From: Aspidapion aeneum | Taxonomy: Eukaryota > Arthropoda > Insecta > Coleoptera > Brentidae | NCBI GenBank assembly: GCA_963576565.1 | Contig: OY755042.1 | Span: forward strand, 8,146,372 to 8,210,371 | Length of the DNA: 64,000 nucleotides | Reading direction: 5' to 3' | In this document: positions 47,129-58,182 of the stretch, piece by piece | How positions within the stretch are numbered: the first letter of the stretch is position 1 | Layout: every line of letters begins with the position of its first letter | Notes under the pieces: model-generated | What the model was told of the DNA's origin: nothing | What the model saw: the letters and a program-made list of their open reading frames with translations, nothing else | The model's database searches: none | Made by a program: the position numbers and the translations under genes

Positions 47129-47525
47129 CTACTTGCGTGCGTAAAAGTGCACTTTTACGCACGCATTTGCGTGCGGAAAGTTGAACTTTCCGCACGCCGT
47201 GAATTTTAGGCCTAATTAGACTTATTGACCCATTTATAAACTCAATTAAATTAAAAATGAGGCCTAATTAGACTTATTGACCCATTTATAAACTCAATTA
47301 AATTAAAAATGAAAACAGAATTTGATTTTTGCTGTTTTAATGTCAAAAATACCAAATATATTAAAATGTAAAACCAAGCTTTTTATGCAACTAGGAAAAA
47401 TTTTGTACCTAACTCTTGCGGAAAGTGCCTTTTCCGCCCTTGACGGCGTGCCCGAACTCCGCAAAGCGTCGTTCGGGCAACTGCCGTCGCGTGCGTAAAA
47501 GTATCACTTTCCGCACTAGTTAGGT
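47129..47525. repeat. Cluster of GC-rich palindromes around a 52-bp duplication
   Basis: GCGTGCGTAAAAGTG/CACTTTTACGCACGC (about 47133-47163) is a perfect palindrome. It is followed by GCGTGCGGAAAGTT/AACTTTCCGCACGC. AGGCCTAATTAGACTTATTG repeats at 47208 and 47260. An outer hairpin TGCGGAAAGTG/CACTTTCCGCA encloses GACGGCGTGCCCGAAC/GTTCGGGCAACTGCCGTC at 47438-47490. It starts about 26 bp upstream of the exon 2 acceptor. Confidence 0.85.
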
Positions 47526-47676
47526 AAATAACTATATCGTGTAAAAGAAATACACACAATAGTGTACAAAATTGGTCTCAAAATACCAGTTTTTTATAGA
47601 ATTTGAAAAACTAAATTTAATAAAAAGCTAATTATATTCCATCTTATTATCATTACTGCTTCATCGCCTAAGCCTA

Positions 47677-48783
47677 TACAGGGTGTTCCAGACCACCCGT
47701 CCACCCCTTTTAAAATGTAGGGGATGGATTTTTTTAATGATTAAAGTCGTATCGAGTCCGCTCTTTCAATTGCTGGTATTTTAAAATTCCGGCGCCGCCC
47801 GAAAGTGGCCTATTCAGGCCTAAAGTTCTTTTTTTTTTAATAGGGATGAGCATATTTTTGCAACAGGTTCGGATTCTACGCAAGAAAATGCGTACCTTTT
47901 ATTTGAAACATTTTTTTGTTAAACGTCATAATTTTTTTTATATATGCCTATCCTACAAGACGCTAGCGCTACCAAGTCCACTTCCAATCCCGGGCTTCGC
48001 ATGCGTAGATCTACCAATATTATTTACCTCATGTATTAGAATCGATGTACAGGGTGATTTTCACTTGAATGATTCTAACCACATGAAAATAGAAAGTTTA
48101 AAAAACCTAACCTAACGAAACCTAATCAGATCTAACCGAACCGAACCAAAGCAAACTAAACCAATATTTTTTTTCAAAAAAAAAACTTTCCTGACTTCCT
48201 ACCTGGGATGCTAGAGGATGTGAATCCAAACCGGACCGTACCGAACCGAACCTATCCAAACCTAACCCTACCCAACTAAACCTAATTAGCAGTACGTGTT
48301 GTAGTTTAGTTTGGTTAGGTTAGGTTTGGTTCAGTTTAATTAGGTTCGGTTTGGTTCGGTTCGGATTCACATCCTCTAGGATCCCGGGCAGGAAGTCAGG
48401 AAAGTTTTTTTTTGAAAAAAATTATTGGTTCAGTTTCCTTCGGTTCGGTTAGATTTGATTAGGTTTTGTTAGGTTAGGTTTTTGAAACTTTCTATTTTCA
48501 TGTGGTTAGAATCATTCAAGTGAAAATCACCCTGTATGCATCTATTCTAAGACATGAGGTAAATAATATTGGTAGATCTACGCATGCGAAGCCAGGGATT
48601 GGAAGTGGACTTGGTAGCGCTAGCGTCTTGTTGCCTATCCTTATTTGAAAAACGGACTCCAGGCCTAAATAGGCCACTTTCGGTCGACTTCGAAAGTTAA
48701 AAACATCTACCATCAATCGAAACAGCGTACTCGAGTAATTTTTTGGATAAAAACTTTTTCCCTAGGTTTTAAAAGGAGTTAAT
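47677..48783. mobile_element. Nested fold-back elements (1.1 kb)
   Basis: The outer shell matches the 36080 family (TACAGGGTGTTCCAGACCAC, right end GGTTTTAAAAGGAG truncated). A second shell ACGCTAGCGCTACCAAGTCC is inverted at 48606-48629. An inner shell ACAGGGTGATTTTCACTTGA (48049) is inverted at 48520-48539. The core is CCTAACC/GGTTAGG-rich. Confidence 0.85.
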
Positions 48784-48849
48784 ACTCGTATACATTAAAA
48801 CGGCCCAAGAGTCAATGTAATGCAATAGCCAGGGAGTTCAACAATATAA

Positions 48850-49060
48850 TGATCATAACAAAAACATTTCATGTAAAAAAAAGCCAAGTGCGCGAAAGTG
48901 GTATTCCGTAAAAAGAATTGAGATAAAAGTAAAGCCATGTTCTCCAATACAAATTTCAAAATGAAAGGTTCTTACTAGTTTAGAAATTCTTTTTACGGAA
49001 TACCACTTTCGCGAACTTGGTTTTTTTTTACATGAAATGTTTTTGTTATGATTTCACTCT
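48850..49060. repeat. Hairpin repeat
   Basis: CATTTCATGTAAAAAAAAGC ... GCGAAAGTGGTATTCCGTAA is inverted at 48993-49040. Related to 39770-39880. Confidence 0.8.
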
Positions 49061-49189
49061 TTTTTTATAAGATTTGGATAATATTTAAGTTTTAAAGTAG
49101 TAAAATATGCGGATTATTGTTCAAAACGTTTGCAATGTCTTTTTAAAAATCTTGAGGTTTTTTTATATTTTCCTATGGTTTTATCATAG

Positions 49190-49735
49190 TCCCTATCAGC
49201 CTTCTTAAGCTTAGCTTTCCATTTATGGGGGAGGAAAGTAAATTATTTTTTTTTATAGTTTTATCATGGTTCCTATCAGTCTTCCAAAGCTCAGCTCTCT
49301 AGCGTTGTGTTAATATTATATAACTTTAAATTTAAAGGGGAGGGAAGTAAATTAGAATTTTGGGGTGTTTTTTCTATAGCTTTATCATAGTTACTATCGG
49401 CCCTCCAAAGCTCAGCTCTCTAGCTTGTCTGGAAGTGGGCAATGTTACTTTTACATTACTTTACATTTATAGGGAAGGGAAGTAGATTATAATTTTGGGG
49501 TTTTTAATTTTTTTCCTATAGTTTTATCATAGTTCCTATTAGTCTGCCAAAGCTCAGCTCTCTAGCATTTCTGGATGTGGGCAATGTTACTTTTACACAA
49601 CTTGATATGTATAGGGGAGGGGAGTAAATTAGAATTTTGGGGTTTTTTGATTTTCTCCAGGGGTTTGGTCATAATTTCTATTACTCTGCCAAATTTTAGC
49701 TTTGTAGCATGTCTGAAAGTACAGTAGAATTTTGA
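49190..49735. repeat. Tandem repeat of about 140-bp units, array 2
   Basis: Reverse-orientation copy of the 39075-39600 array, about four units with CCAAAGCTCAGCTCTCTAGC. Confidence 0.85.
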
Positions 49736-49744
49736 CGATCTATA

Positions 49745-49975
49745 CATGAGTGAGTCAGTGAGTGAGTGGCAATTTCGACGTTTTTTGAAATTTCGTAACT
49801 ACTTTATGGAAGTCTATGAAACTTGGAAGAGTTGTTAAGCCTATGGAGGTCTACGACTGTGCAAAGTTTGAGATTCGTAGCTCATTCCGAAGTAGAGTTT
49901 TAGATAGGTCAAATATGGGCTGAAATGTTTCAAGAAAAGATGGTACGTCAGCGCGAACTTGGTGAGGCACTGCCG
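49745..49975. repeat. Dispersed repeat, inverted copy of 35470-35765
   Basis: Shares TGAGTGGCAATTTCGACGTT and AAAAGATGGTACGTCAGCGC. It is directly joined to array 2, suggesting both belong to one longer element. Confidence 0.7.
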
Positions 49976-50019
49976 TGCCATCAGTATAGTGAAAATAAGG
50001 ATTATGTTGTCTAGTTAAT

Positions 50020-50440
50020 TGGGGATGAGACAACTCGTTGCGGCCAATTCGCCGCGAGGACAATTCGCCGCCGACGAGGCTATGATTGCAATTTTGTTTA
50101 TTCCTTAAAGTAAACAATTTTTTTAGAAATATATTTCTAAAAAATTATTTTTTTCTAAAAAATTATTTTTTACAAATAAGTTCAGACAATTTTTTGAAAA
50201 AGCATATTAATTATCAAAAAAATACATTTTTTGGGATTTTTTTTTTGCAAAATATTGGGGTTTGGACCGGTTAGGATATGTTTGCAATCAATTGACCAAG
50301 GTTGGGTTTCAAACATATTTTGATCTTCAAACAAGAGGACAGGCGAGTTATGATTTAAGAAAAATAGTTGTTAGATTAAACTAAAAAAAAATTCTGTCCC
50401 CGCGGCGTATAGGCCCGCAGTAAATCAGCCACGGCGAAAA
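50020..50440. repeat. CAATTCGCCGC-containing AT-rich repeat
   Basis: CGCCGCGAGGACAATTCGCC at 50050 and CCCGCGGCGTATAGGCCCGC at 50398 are the only GC-rich islands. Family not recognised. Confidence 0.35.
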
Positions 50441-50454
50441 TAAAAACAATGTTA

Positions 50455-50900
50455 AAGAAATTAAACTGGCTAATGTAAAAAATGTAATATTTTATAATGT
50501 TTGTATTTTTATTTATAAAATTAATAATAATTTACTACCAAATTCCTTAAAACAATTATAATTATCATACTTACAATACCCGGACAAAAGAAGATTTTCA
50601 TTTAAGCACTACATCAAAATTAGTTGTTCAAAAATCAATATTTTCAAAAGGTTTGAGTGAATACAATAAATTAAACGTTTCAATTAAAAATAAACCAAAT
50701 TTAAAATAAGTATAAAAAAATATTTATTTTCAATACAATTTATATAAAGTTATCACATTTTATTAATATAGTGTTAGTTTATACCTATTTATTTATTTGT
50801 TTTATAAATTTGAATTTTAAGTATAGTTTTAAGTTAATTTAAGAAAAAATTGTAGCAAATATGCTAAATAAAAGCTTAAAACAAAAAACAATTATTATTT
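50455..50900 (+). pseudogene. Decayed non-LTR retrotransposon RT tail and 3' end
   Basis: Frame pieces VIFYNVCIFIYKINNNLLPN and FSKGLSEYNKL line up with YNVLVFIFKI and FFKGLDEFNKL of the element at 5226. Stops and frameshifts interrupt them. It ends in GCTAAATAAAAGCTTA, as at 5963. Confidence 0.65.
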
Positions 50901-51090
50901 ATATTTTGTTATTGCACATGTTATCTGTTCTTTAATGTACGTTTTAGTCAAAGTTTAAAGGTGTGCGGAAGATGAAAATTATCGTCGAAACATCGCCAAT
51001 GAAATACAAAGTATATTTACCTAGACAACAGTGTCCTTTAGCAGTATAGGAACTTTTTATATAATTTGTAAAAATGTTTTATCTATTTAC

Positions 51091-51316
51091 CTGTATTTGT
51101 AGTAAATGCATCTGCAACAGAAGAAAAACTCTCTGAAGGTTCCGTTTCCTCAAGGGTTTCATCTGTAGACATGGTTGACGCAAATGACGTTTCCGTAGTT
51201 AGGCCTGCATCCGATAAGGTGGCGCCAGATGCTTCTTCGCTGGACACTGGTATATCTTCGTCTACTGCATCTAATGAGGGCATAGAAACCACGTTTCGTG
51301 AAGAAAGGTCGGACAT
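51091..51316 (-). CDS. Exon 1 of chromodomain gene (start codon, residues 1-75)
   Basis: The exon opens with ATG (MSDLSSRNVV) at 51316-51314 and runs to a CAG|GTAAAT donor at 51091/51090, ending one base into a codon. The 75 residues are rich in Ser, Thr, Glu and Asp with no predicted fold and look like a disordered acidic N-terminus. The first in-frame ATG is taken as the start. A non-coding exon further upstream cannot be excluded. The first intron (51090-47104) contains a decayed retroelement and other repeats. Confidence 0.78.
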
Positions 51317-51949
51317 TTTATAATTTGCTTTCCTTTATTATTGTCCTACAACTGTCAAAATCGATTAAATTAGAATCAATGAAATGACTAAACCACTGCA
51401 CCGTGCCAAATAAAAAACTAGCAAAGGCATTTATGTAAGTACCTAACCATTAAATTTTTCGGAAGTTTTTTCAATACCACAAAAAATATATAATTTTTTT
51501 CTATTTTAATTTTCCCGTTTCTTCGTACGTTATTGGAATGTGCACCACTGCTGTCAGAGGGTACTAAGGTTCAAGGAAATTGTATCCCCTTGAAAAATGA
51601 TCTCCAGAAGATTTTTGGAAAAGTCGACTGTTTTCGAAAAGAACGTTTAAGGGGGCGACCACCCCACTGCCAGTGTTGGGGGGGGGGGTCCCTTTTGTAA
51701 AATGTTCGGGCGAGTTTATGTCTATCCATACCAAGTGTGTTGCTTCTATCATTAAACGCAGCATATCGCTTGAATCTCGGATGTAGGGCCTGAACTATAT
51801 GTGATTAAGGTTGCCATCCGTCCCGATACATCGGGACCGTCACCGTTAATGATCTGTGTGTCCCAACGTCCCGACAAAAGATCTGATTGAAACTAAATGC
51901 AGGAAAATATTATGGCGCCTCGGAAAACCCACCTATTATGGTTCTCACT
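51317..51949. other. Upstream region of the chromodomain gene, promoter not identified
   Basis: No clear TATA or initiator seen. A G9 run at about 51679 and a TCCCGATACATCGGGACCG block at 51822 look repeat-derived. Confidence 0.35.
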
Positions 51950-52267
51950 TGCATCCTACTGTGACTGAACAGGTCTTGTGAGTTTGGCATCCAGGCCTTT
52001 GATAAAGGCTCTGCTGTGTCTTAGACCCTGTCTTTCTAACCAGTGGCTTTTATGTTCTCCCCTTACCCAGAGTTTGACCTGGGACCTTATAGTACACTTT
52101 GGTATTCCCAAGGCTGGCTCTGGTCTAATATTTTTCTGACGATCCTTGTCTTGCTAGTCAGCTTTTCCATTGCCTTGCATAATTCTGTGCTCTGGCACCC
52201 ATAATAGTTTTATTATATTGCGTTCCACCAGTTTCAATAGTTCAGCAAGGCCTTCCACACTAGCTTT
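51950..52267 (-). pseudogene. Non-LTR retrotransposon RNase H fragment, cut by gap
   Basis: The minus strand reads KASVEGLAELLKLVERNIIK, LLWVPEHRIMQGNGKAD (the WVPGHxGxxGNExAD box of RNase H with two changes), then in shifted frames PKCTIRSQVKLW and GLRHSRAFIKG. Related in type to 29490-29893. The upstream part is lost in the N run. Confidence 0.75.
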
Positions 52268-52467
52268 NNNNNNNNNNNNNNNNNNNNNNNNNNNNNNNNN
52301 NNNNNNNNNNNNNNNNNNNNNNNNNNNNNNNNNNNNNNNNNNNNNNNNNNNNNNNNNNNNNNNNNNNNNNNNNNNNNNNNNNNNNNNNNNNNNNNNNNNN
52401 NNNNNNNNNNNNNNNNNNNNNNNNNNNNNNNNNNNNNNNNNNNNNNNNNNNNNNNNNNNNNNNNNNN
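52268..52467. other. Assembly gap (200 N)
   Basis: Exactly 200 N, probably a placeholder of unknown true length. Different repeats lie on its two sides. Confidence 0.99.
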
Positions 52468-53460
52468 GTAAATATAAAATAACTTCCACTTTGTTATACA
52501 TCGTTTGAAAGGAAATTTTATTGGCTATGACGAAGTATAGAACACATTTTTTGATAAAGAGCTTAGTTTTTAATAAAATTGAATAAAACGTATGAAAAAC
52601 ATGTTTTTTTTTTAATGATTTGTTGAAATCACCCCCATTGACGAACGTCGCTGGAGAGTTTGCTATAAGTCAAACCCCACCAAGTTTCACATTTTAAAAA
52701 GGGAATTTCCCTGTCTACAAAAAAGTGTAGAACAAGTTTTTTCATGTTAAGCTTAGTTTTTGAGAAAATTAGATAAAACGTGTAACAAAAATGGTTTATT
52801 TTCTGTTTTTTCAAAATTAATTTAATTTACGGATGCCCCTGAAGTTTTATCTATAAAAATAAAAATTTTATTGAGTATACCAAAATGTAATACATGGTTT
52901 TCTGTAGATATTAGTTTTAAAAAAAATTTTATAAATCTTGGAAAAAACATAGGTATTTTTTCAACTTTTTTTAATTACTTCAATTAACGGACGCCGCTGG
53001 AGAGCTTGTTATTAGTCTAACTTTATTAAGTTATACCATGTTGAAAAGGGAATTTTATTGTCTACAATAAAGTATATTATACATTTTTCTTTTAGCTTAG
53101 TTTTTAAGAAAATTTGAAAAAACCTCAAACTTTCAGATTTTGGGGGGTCTGGGGGGGTTTTTGGAGGCTTTTGCAGCCATTTAAAAAAAAATAATATGTT
53201 ATTATTTTTAATTATACAAATACATATTTTGAATATACACCTGTGACAATTTGGGCTTTCCAGCGGCAATTTAAAATTCCACCGCCATTTTGGCCGCCAT
53301 CTTGAATATCTCAGCCCCTGTCAATATTTCGAGTTGGCAACAGGGATATTCGGATTCAGCGGGGTCAAAATAGGGGGAATTGCCCATTTGCCAAAAAGTA
53401 ATATAAAATGCTTCCAGAAAGTGGATTTTCCCGAATCTTGCCTGAACAATATTTAACAGA
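52468..53460. mobile_element. Fold-back element copy 2 (part, reverse orientation to 6321-8490)
   Basis: Reverse complement of about 6340-7330, with the same units (GCTTAGTTTTTGAGAAAATT, GGACGCCGCTGGAGAGCTTG) and end CCCGAATCTTGCCTGAAC. The other half is missing into the gap. Confidence 0.88.
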
Positions 53461-54820
53461 TGATTAAATTAAAGCCAATCTTTATTCGTCTTTCTTTATT
53501 AAACATAATTAAATAAAAGGTGATTTGATTTCGAAATCTAAAAAAAATATGTCGGTGATATGCTATATATTTCATAAACTATACAAGAGATCGAAAAGAG
53601 GTAGAGGGTTTTAAAATGTCTACTAAGCAGTAATAATTTTAATTCCGCTTGAATTCTAAACAAAGTTAAAATATGGTGTACCTAAATAATTAGTTTCCGA
53701 GTTAGTAGGTTTTAAAACTAATGCAATTCTTCCCTTTAGCCTTCTTCGATCCATCTTTGGACATGGTCCTCCAACAATATGTTCCACTCTTGCCTGTCTG
53801 TCGCCTGCTGTTAATAAAACCACGAATTTCTTATGCAAACACATTGTCTCAAAAACTCGATAGTTCAGAAACGGTTGAAATTAAATATTATCTGCTAACG
53901 AAGTTTGATTAGAATTAAAGGGAGAAATGAAATTTCAAATAATATACAGGTGTTCCATCTAAAAAAATCAATGATGTTGTGCCACGACTTAATGTCCAAC
54001 CCTGTAAAAATAAAATAACTACAGCTTAGTAAGCATTTTAAAAACCCTACAACTTTTGTATTAAACTTTTTTCGAGATTGTGCATAGATTAAGAAATATT
54101 CGACTGTTTTCATACTTAACAGCGACCCTGTATATCATTTTAATAAATAAGCGCTCCCGGCCTAATAACAAGTAACAAAACCATAGCCTACCATTGGGTA
54201 ATTTGACAAAACTGTCAGCTTGACAATGTCAAATAAAATGACACCGATCACCACCCTCTTAACTAAAGCCATAAGGGGCTGTTCATAAATTAGAAAACGC
54301 TTAATTTAGGAGCCCTCTTCGTTCGTAATACATTCCGAACTTACCCCTTAAATTCAGTACGAAACGTGGATTGCTTTAAATAATAAAAGAAAAATAGCTT
54401 TTTACAAATAATAACAATCACTTTAGTAATTCAAATGCATTTTTGTAATTTCAATTGTAAAAGAATTTTTAATTATTTTAAAAACCATTACCATTTAAAT
54501 TGCATATCAGCAGGTTTTAATGTGTATGACATATTTCAACTTATTAGTTTTTTTTTCAAGAGGAATGGCCCCTCCATTTAAGGGGCAAAAATGAAATTTT
54601 AAAAGGAGTAGTAAAACGTGACAAACATTTTTTTCTGCAGACTGAAACCAGTAGAGGGGCAAGAGGTTCAGGGCTGTCGTACATCCTTACCCCCAAAAAT
54701 GTTGTCCCCTATTCTGTTTCCTGGATAGTGTATGGTGACATTTAGCAACTTGACTTCGTGAGCCGCCGCCAGGAGATCAAACACTTGAGCGGCATTTAAG
54801 CGCGACTTTGCAAGGTAAAA
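53461..54820. other. Intergenic stretch without a supported gene
   Basis: At 53709-53845 (minus) a frame QQATDRQEWNILLEDHVQRW resembles a retroelement tail but is short. Nothing else recognised. Confidence 0.3.
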
Positions 54821-54829
54821 TAAAACCTT

Positions 54830-55170
54830 TCAAGTTGAAAATTTTGTAAACATTTTTGACATGTTTTACATTTTTGACGGTTTTTGACATTTTTTAAAAA
54901 TTTTTGTCATCTTAGTTATTTTTTGAAGTTTTTGACATTCTTTTTGATATTTCTGGCATTTTTCTCATTTTTTGACATATCTAAAGTACTTGAAGTACTT
55001 TTATTGTAAAAGTAAAAGACTTGGGGAAAATCAAGTACTTTTATAATGTACTTGGTACTTGAAGTACATTTGAAAAGAAAATGTACTTTGTACTTCAAGT
55101 ACTTTTACAAATACTAATGTACTTGGTACTTGTACTTGAAGTACTTTCATAATGTACTTGTGACAGCTCT
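54830..55170. repeat. TTTTTGACA low complexity and AAGTACTT-rich repeat
   Basis: 54830-54975 is built from CATTTTTGACA-like units. 54980-55165 is dense in TTGAAGTAC/GTACTTCAA palindromes. Confidence 0.75.
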
Positions 55171-56325
55171 GTAGCTAAGAAGCTAGTCTTAAGTAATAAA
55201 ATAAACTAGATAAAACCCAAATGTGGCGAGAACTTGTTGCCAACACATGAGAAGTCATGGTGGAGTTTCATTAGGTACTCATGGCAGTTAACGTGTCAGA
55301 AAGTGAACTGTTCCTGTTCTAATACTAGAAGGCAGCGAGTGTTAATATTTTTTAACATATGGTAGACCTAAAAAACCAACTTCTGCATTTTTGTTTTAAA
55401 ATATTTATTGAGTCAATAACAATAAAATTATATATATTACAAAAATCTCTGTTTCCATTATTTTAACAATATTTTTTACAAAACAAAACAAATATACATA
55501 GGCATATTGCAAATCAATATTTAAAGAATATTTGTAATCCGCGTAGACACAAATTATTTTAAAAAAGTAAACGTAAATAAAGAAATATTCTTTGCATACA
55601 TTTTTAACCTAATGAAAATAAAACTCGTTTAGCTTAAGTTTTATTTTAAGTTTTCTTTGGAGAAAACCTCATTAATAGCATATTCCAATGGACATTTTAG
55701 TCAATTAGTCACAAAATAGCCTTTATGTCTTTTTGATAAAAATTCGTCAAAATACAGTTTGAAGTGGGCTCCTGTTATAAAATATACAAATGCTCTCGCA
55801 AGTGCAACTTGCATTATGCTATACATTTTTTCCAATTAAATATGCTATCAATTATTCTTTTTTCTTACTTTCACATTTAAAAATTGTTAACCATCCTTAA
55901 AAATTTTTTAAATCTAATTCAGTCTTGTTATTTCGACAGTAAAACCCAAACACCAAAAGTTAGTAAAAAAAAAAACAAAAATCTAAAGGGCGCGCCTGAT
56001 TTTCTGTTTTATATTACGTTTTTAGACAGAATATGTCTTAACGCCTTTATAACGTGTATCTGTACTGCCAAGAAAATTTACAAAACGCTCTGTTTTATTT
56101 TAAGATAAGTTTTTAAAATTTTTTAGGCAAATATTTATTTTTCCTTATAAACCACTGGCAAATTAGTCATTTTTCTTTTTCTAGGAAAAACGCAGTGGTT
56201 TCTTAATTAAAAAATTTCCTTTCCTAATAGTGGCGTAATATCCAGATAAAGTTTTGTTTGTAAAACGAAATACATAAATAACGGGCAGAATTTAGTGGCA
56301 TAAGTGCAATGAATAAATACATATA
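55171..56325. other. AT-rich intergenic stretch, nothing recognised
   Basis: No coding signal. One 74-codon frame at 55884 has no recognisable features. Confidence 0.45.
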
Positions 56326-57786
56326 TACAGGGTGTTTCCTAATTGAATGTCAATATTTATGGGGGTGATTTTTAGGCCCATTTTAAGAAAAAAACGTCAT
56401 ATGAACATATGTCCTAAACGTCTTACCTTTTGAGATACAGGGTGGTAAAGTTTTCAAAAATAAATCATTTATTATTAATATCTACAATACCACTTCAGAT
56501 ATTTTAATGAAATATGTCATAAATGTACTATGAATCAAGAGGCATTTTTTAATGTATCACTTTGTTTTTAATTTCCATCGGTGGCGTTCGTACGTAATTT
56601 GACCTGCCTATTTTGGCAGACATTGATGGTACGCCACTGATTTTTTCTGAAATAAAAATTATTTTTGAAATCCCCAATCATTTCTAACCAAAGTTGATTA
56701 CTTGATTTTTTTTCAATCCGATGCACGGTTTTCGCTTAAAAAAATAAAAACCGTTTCTCTGCATGATCATAACAATATCGTTAATATAACAATATCATCA
56801 TGCAGAGACACGTAGATTTTATTTTTTTAGTAGAAACCCGTGCGTCGGACTAAAAAATACTCTGCCAATTTATGGGCACTTAAGCTCACACTAGGTACTA
56901 TAGTTATAGTGTACGTGTGAGCTAATATTACTAAAAACTGAAATATATTTTATTCAATTCCAGACTCAATTACCTTTCGTTTGATACCACACAAGCCATA
57001 TTTTGACTTAAACTCTAATTTTTGAAATTTACCCCCACCCTTTTTTTTAAACTAAAATGTATTTTGTTTAACTCCAGACTCAATTACCTTTCGTTGGATA
57101 TCACAAACGCCATATTTCCACATTAACTCTAATTTTTGAAATTTACCCCCACTCTTTTTTTAAAATAAACTAAAATGTATATTGTTTAACTCTAGACTCA
57201 ATTACCTTTCGTTTGATATCACACACGCCATATTTTTACATAAACTCTAATTTTTGAAATCTTCCCCCACCCTTTTATTTGGCTTGTGTTCAATGGATTT
57301 TGTTAATTTTTAAATGGGACCATCTCGACCCACAACCCAGCCTAGGTACCAAATTTCATTAAAATCGGGAAAATCCGTTTTTGAGTTATGCGCGCTGGTC
57401 GTTACAGACAGATATACAGACAGACAGACAGAGCAACAAAAAAGTTTCAAAATCATCTAAATCGCAAAGATATATAAAAATTTTTAAAATCGGAGCAACT
57501 TTTTTTTTCTCGAAAAAATTAGGATCACCATGGCTCACACTACTATAGTATAGTAGTAGTGCGAGGTAATTCAAGAGATCAAATTTGCTCATAATTGAAT
57601 ACAGATTTAAAAAGTACACTTCACTTGGTATTGTAGCTAATAAAGATTTATTTTTAAAAACTTTACCACCCTGTATCTCAAAGGGTAAGACGTTTAGGAC
57701 GTATGTTCATATGGAGTTTTTTTCTTAAAATGAGCCCAAAAATCACCCCATATAAATATTGACATTCAATTAGGAAACACCCTGTA
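56326..57786. mobile_element. Fold-back element with ACAGGGTGTTTCC ends (1.46 kb)
   Basis: Arms of about 140 bp: TACAGGGTGTTTCCTAATTG, GTCAATATTTATGGGGGTGA, TTTGAGATACAGGGTGGTAA. The right arm is inverted, ending AGGAAACACCCTGTA. A second inner hairpin is at about 56720-56850, and AGCTCACAC copy 7 is nested inside. Confidence 0.9.
56855..57570 (-). repeat. AGCTCACAC hairpin-ended element, copy 7 (nested)
   Basis: TACTCTGCCAATTTATGGGC at the left, hairpin at 56883-56924, three CTTTCGTTTGAT units, a short (GACA)n run at 57405-57430, and a right hairpin whose last arm is decayed (GTGCGAGGT). Confidence 0.85.
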
Positions 57787-58027
57787 TATATCGTCCCTAA
57801 TTTTACAAACGGGCGTATATGAAAAAATAAATAGATATTTTACTAAAACTTTTAACAATATACGCCCCAGGTTATATTTCTCATATCACAGATCTTAGAA
57901 CTACATATACGCCACATTGTGAGTTAAAAGAGCAACGCATTTTACCTGAAAAAAACCGATAAAAATGATTTTGGTTTCTTTTTTCATTTTATGATATACG
58001 CCCTTTTGTAAAATTAGGGCCGATATA
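57787..58027. mobile_element. MITE-like inverted repeat (240 bp)
   Basis: TATATCGTCCCTAATTTTAC and GGGCGTATAT on the left match, inverted, GATATACGCCC and AAAATTAGGGCCGATATA on the right. It abuts the fold-back element before it. Confidence 0.8.
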
Positions 58028-58182
58028 GGCAACTGCAATTTTAAGATAGCTCTGCTAACTTATAGACAGTATTGAAATATTAAAACTGTTTGGTTTTCAC
58101 TTTCTCCAACGTCGATCACGAGGATACGAGTGATCCCCGTCTGGAACACGTCCTGATAGTCAGGAACAAATGTTTCATGCCA

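Larger units (their letters stand above)
6028..51316 (-). other. Split host gene encoding a chromodomain protein (10 exons seen, 3' end outside window)
   Basis: Ten minus-strand blocks, each with AG before and GT after it where applicable, join in phase 1,0,1,1,1,0,0,1,0 and leave phase 2 at the window edge. They total 1640 coding bases with no stop, or at least 546 residues. Layout: residues 1 to about 345 are Ser/Thr/Glu-rich and probably disordered; 363-384 hold a C-x2-C-x12-H-x4-C segment; about 400-470 form a Trp- and Lys-rich module; 516-546 are the start of a chromodomain. Chromodomains usually bind methylated histone tails, so a nuclear chromatin role is inferred. I cannot name an orthologue. 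Introns run from 123 bp to 10.6 kb and are mostly transposons. The exon joins are inferred by eye from splice signals and phase, without transcript data. Confidence 0.8.

Noticed and set aside
48095..48370. CCTAACC / GGTTAGG runs as interstitial telomere (insect TTAGG)
   Set aside because: The runs are degenerate (mixed AACCGAACC, AAACTAAACC) and form the arms of a fold-back element. No array of exact CCTAA units is present.
53656..53844. Minus-strand frame MCLHKKFVVLLTAGDRQARV
   Set aside because: The adjoining frame with ATDRQEWNILLEDH looks like a retroelement tail, but it is too short and frameshifted to assign.
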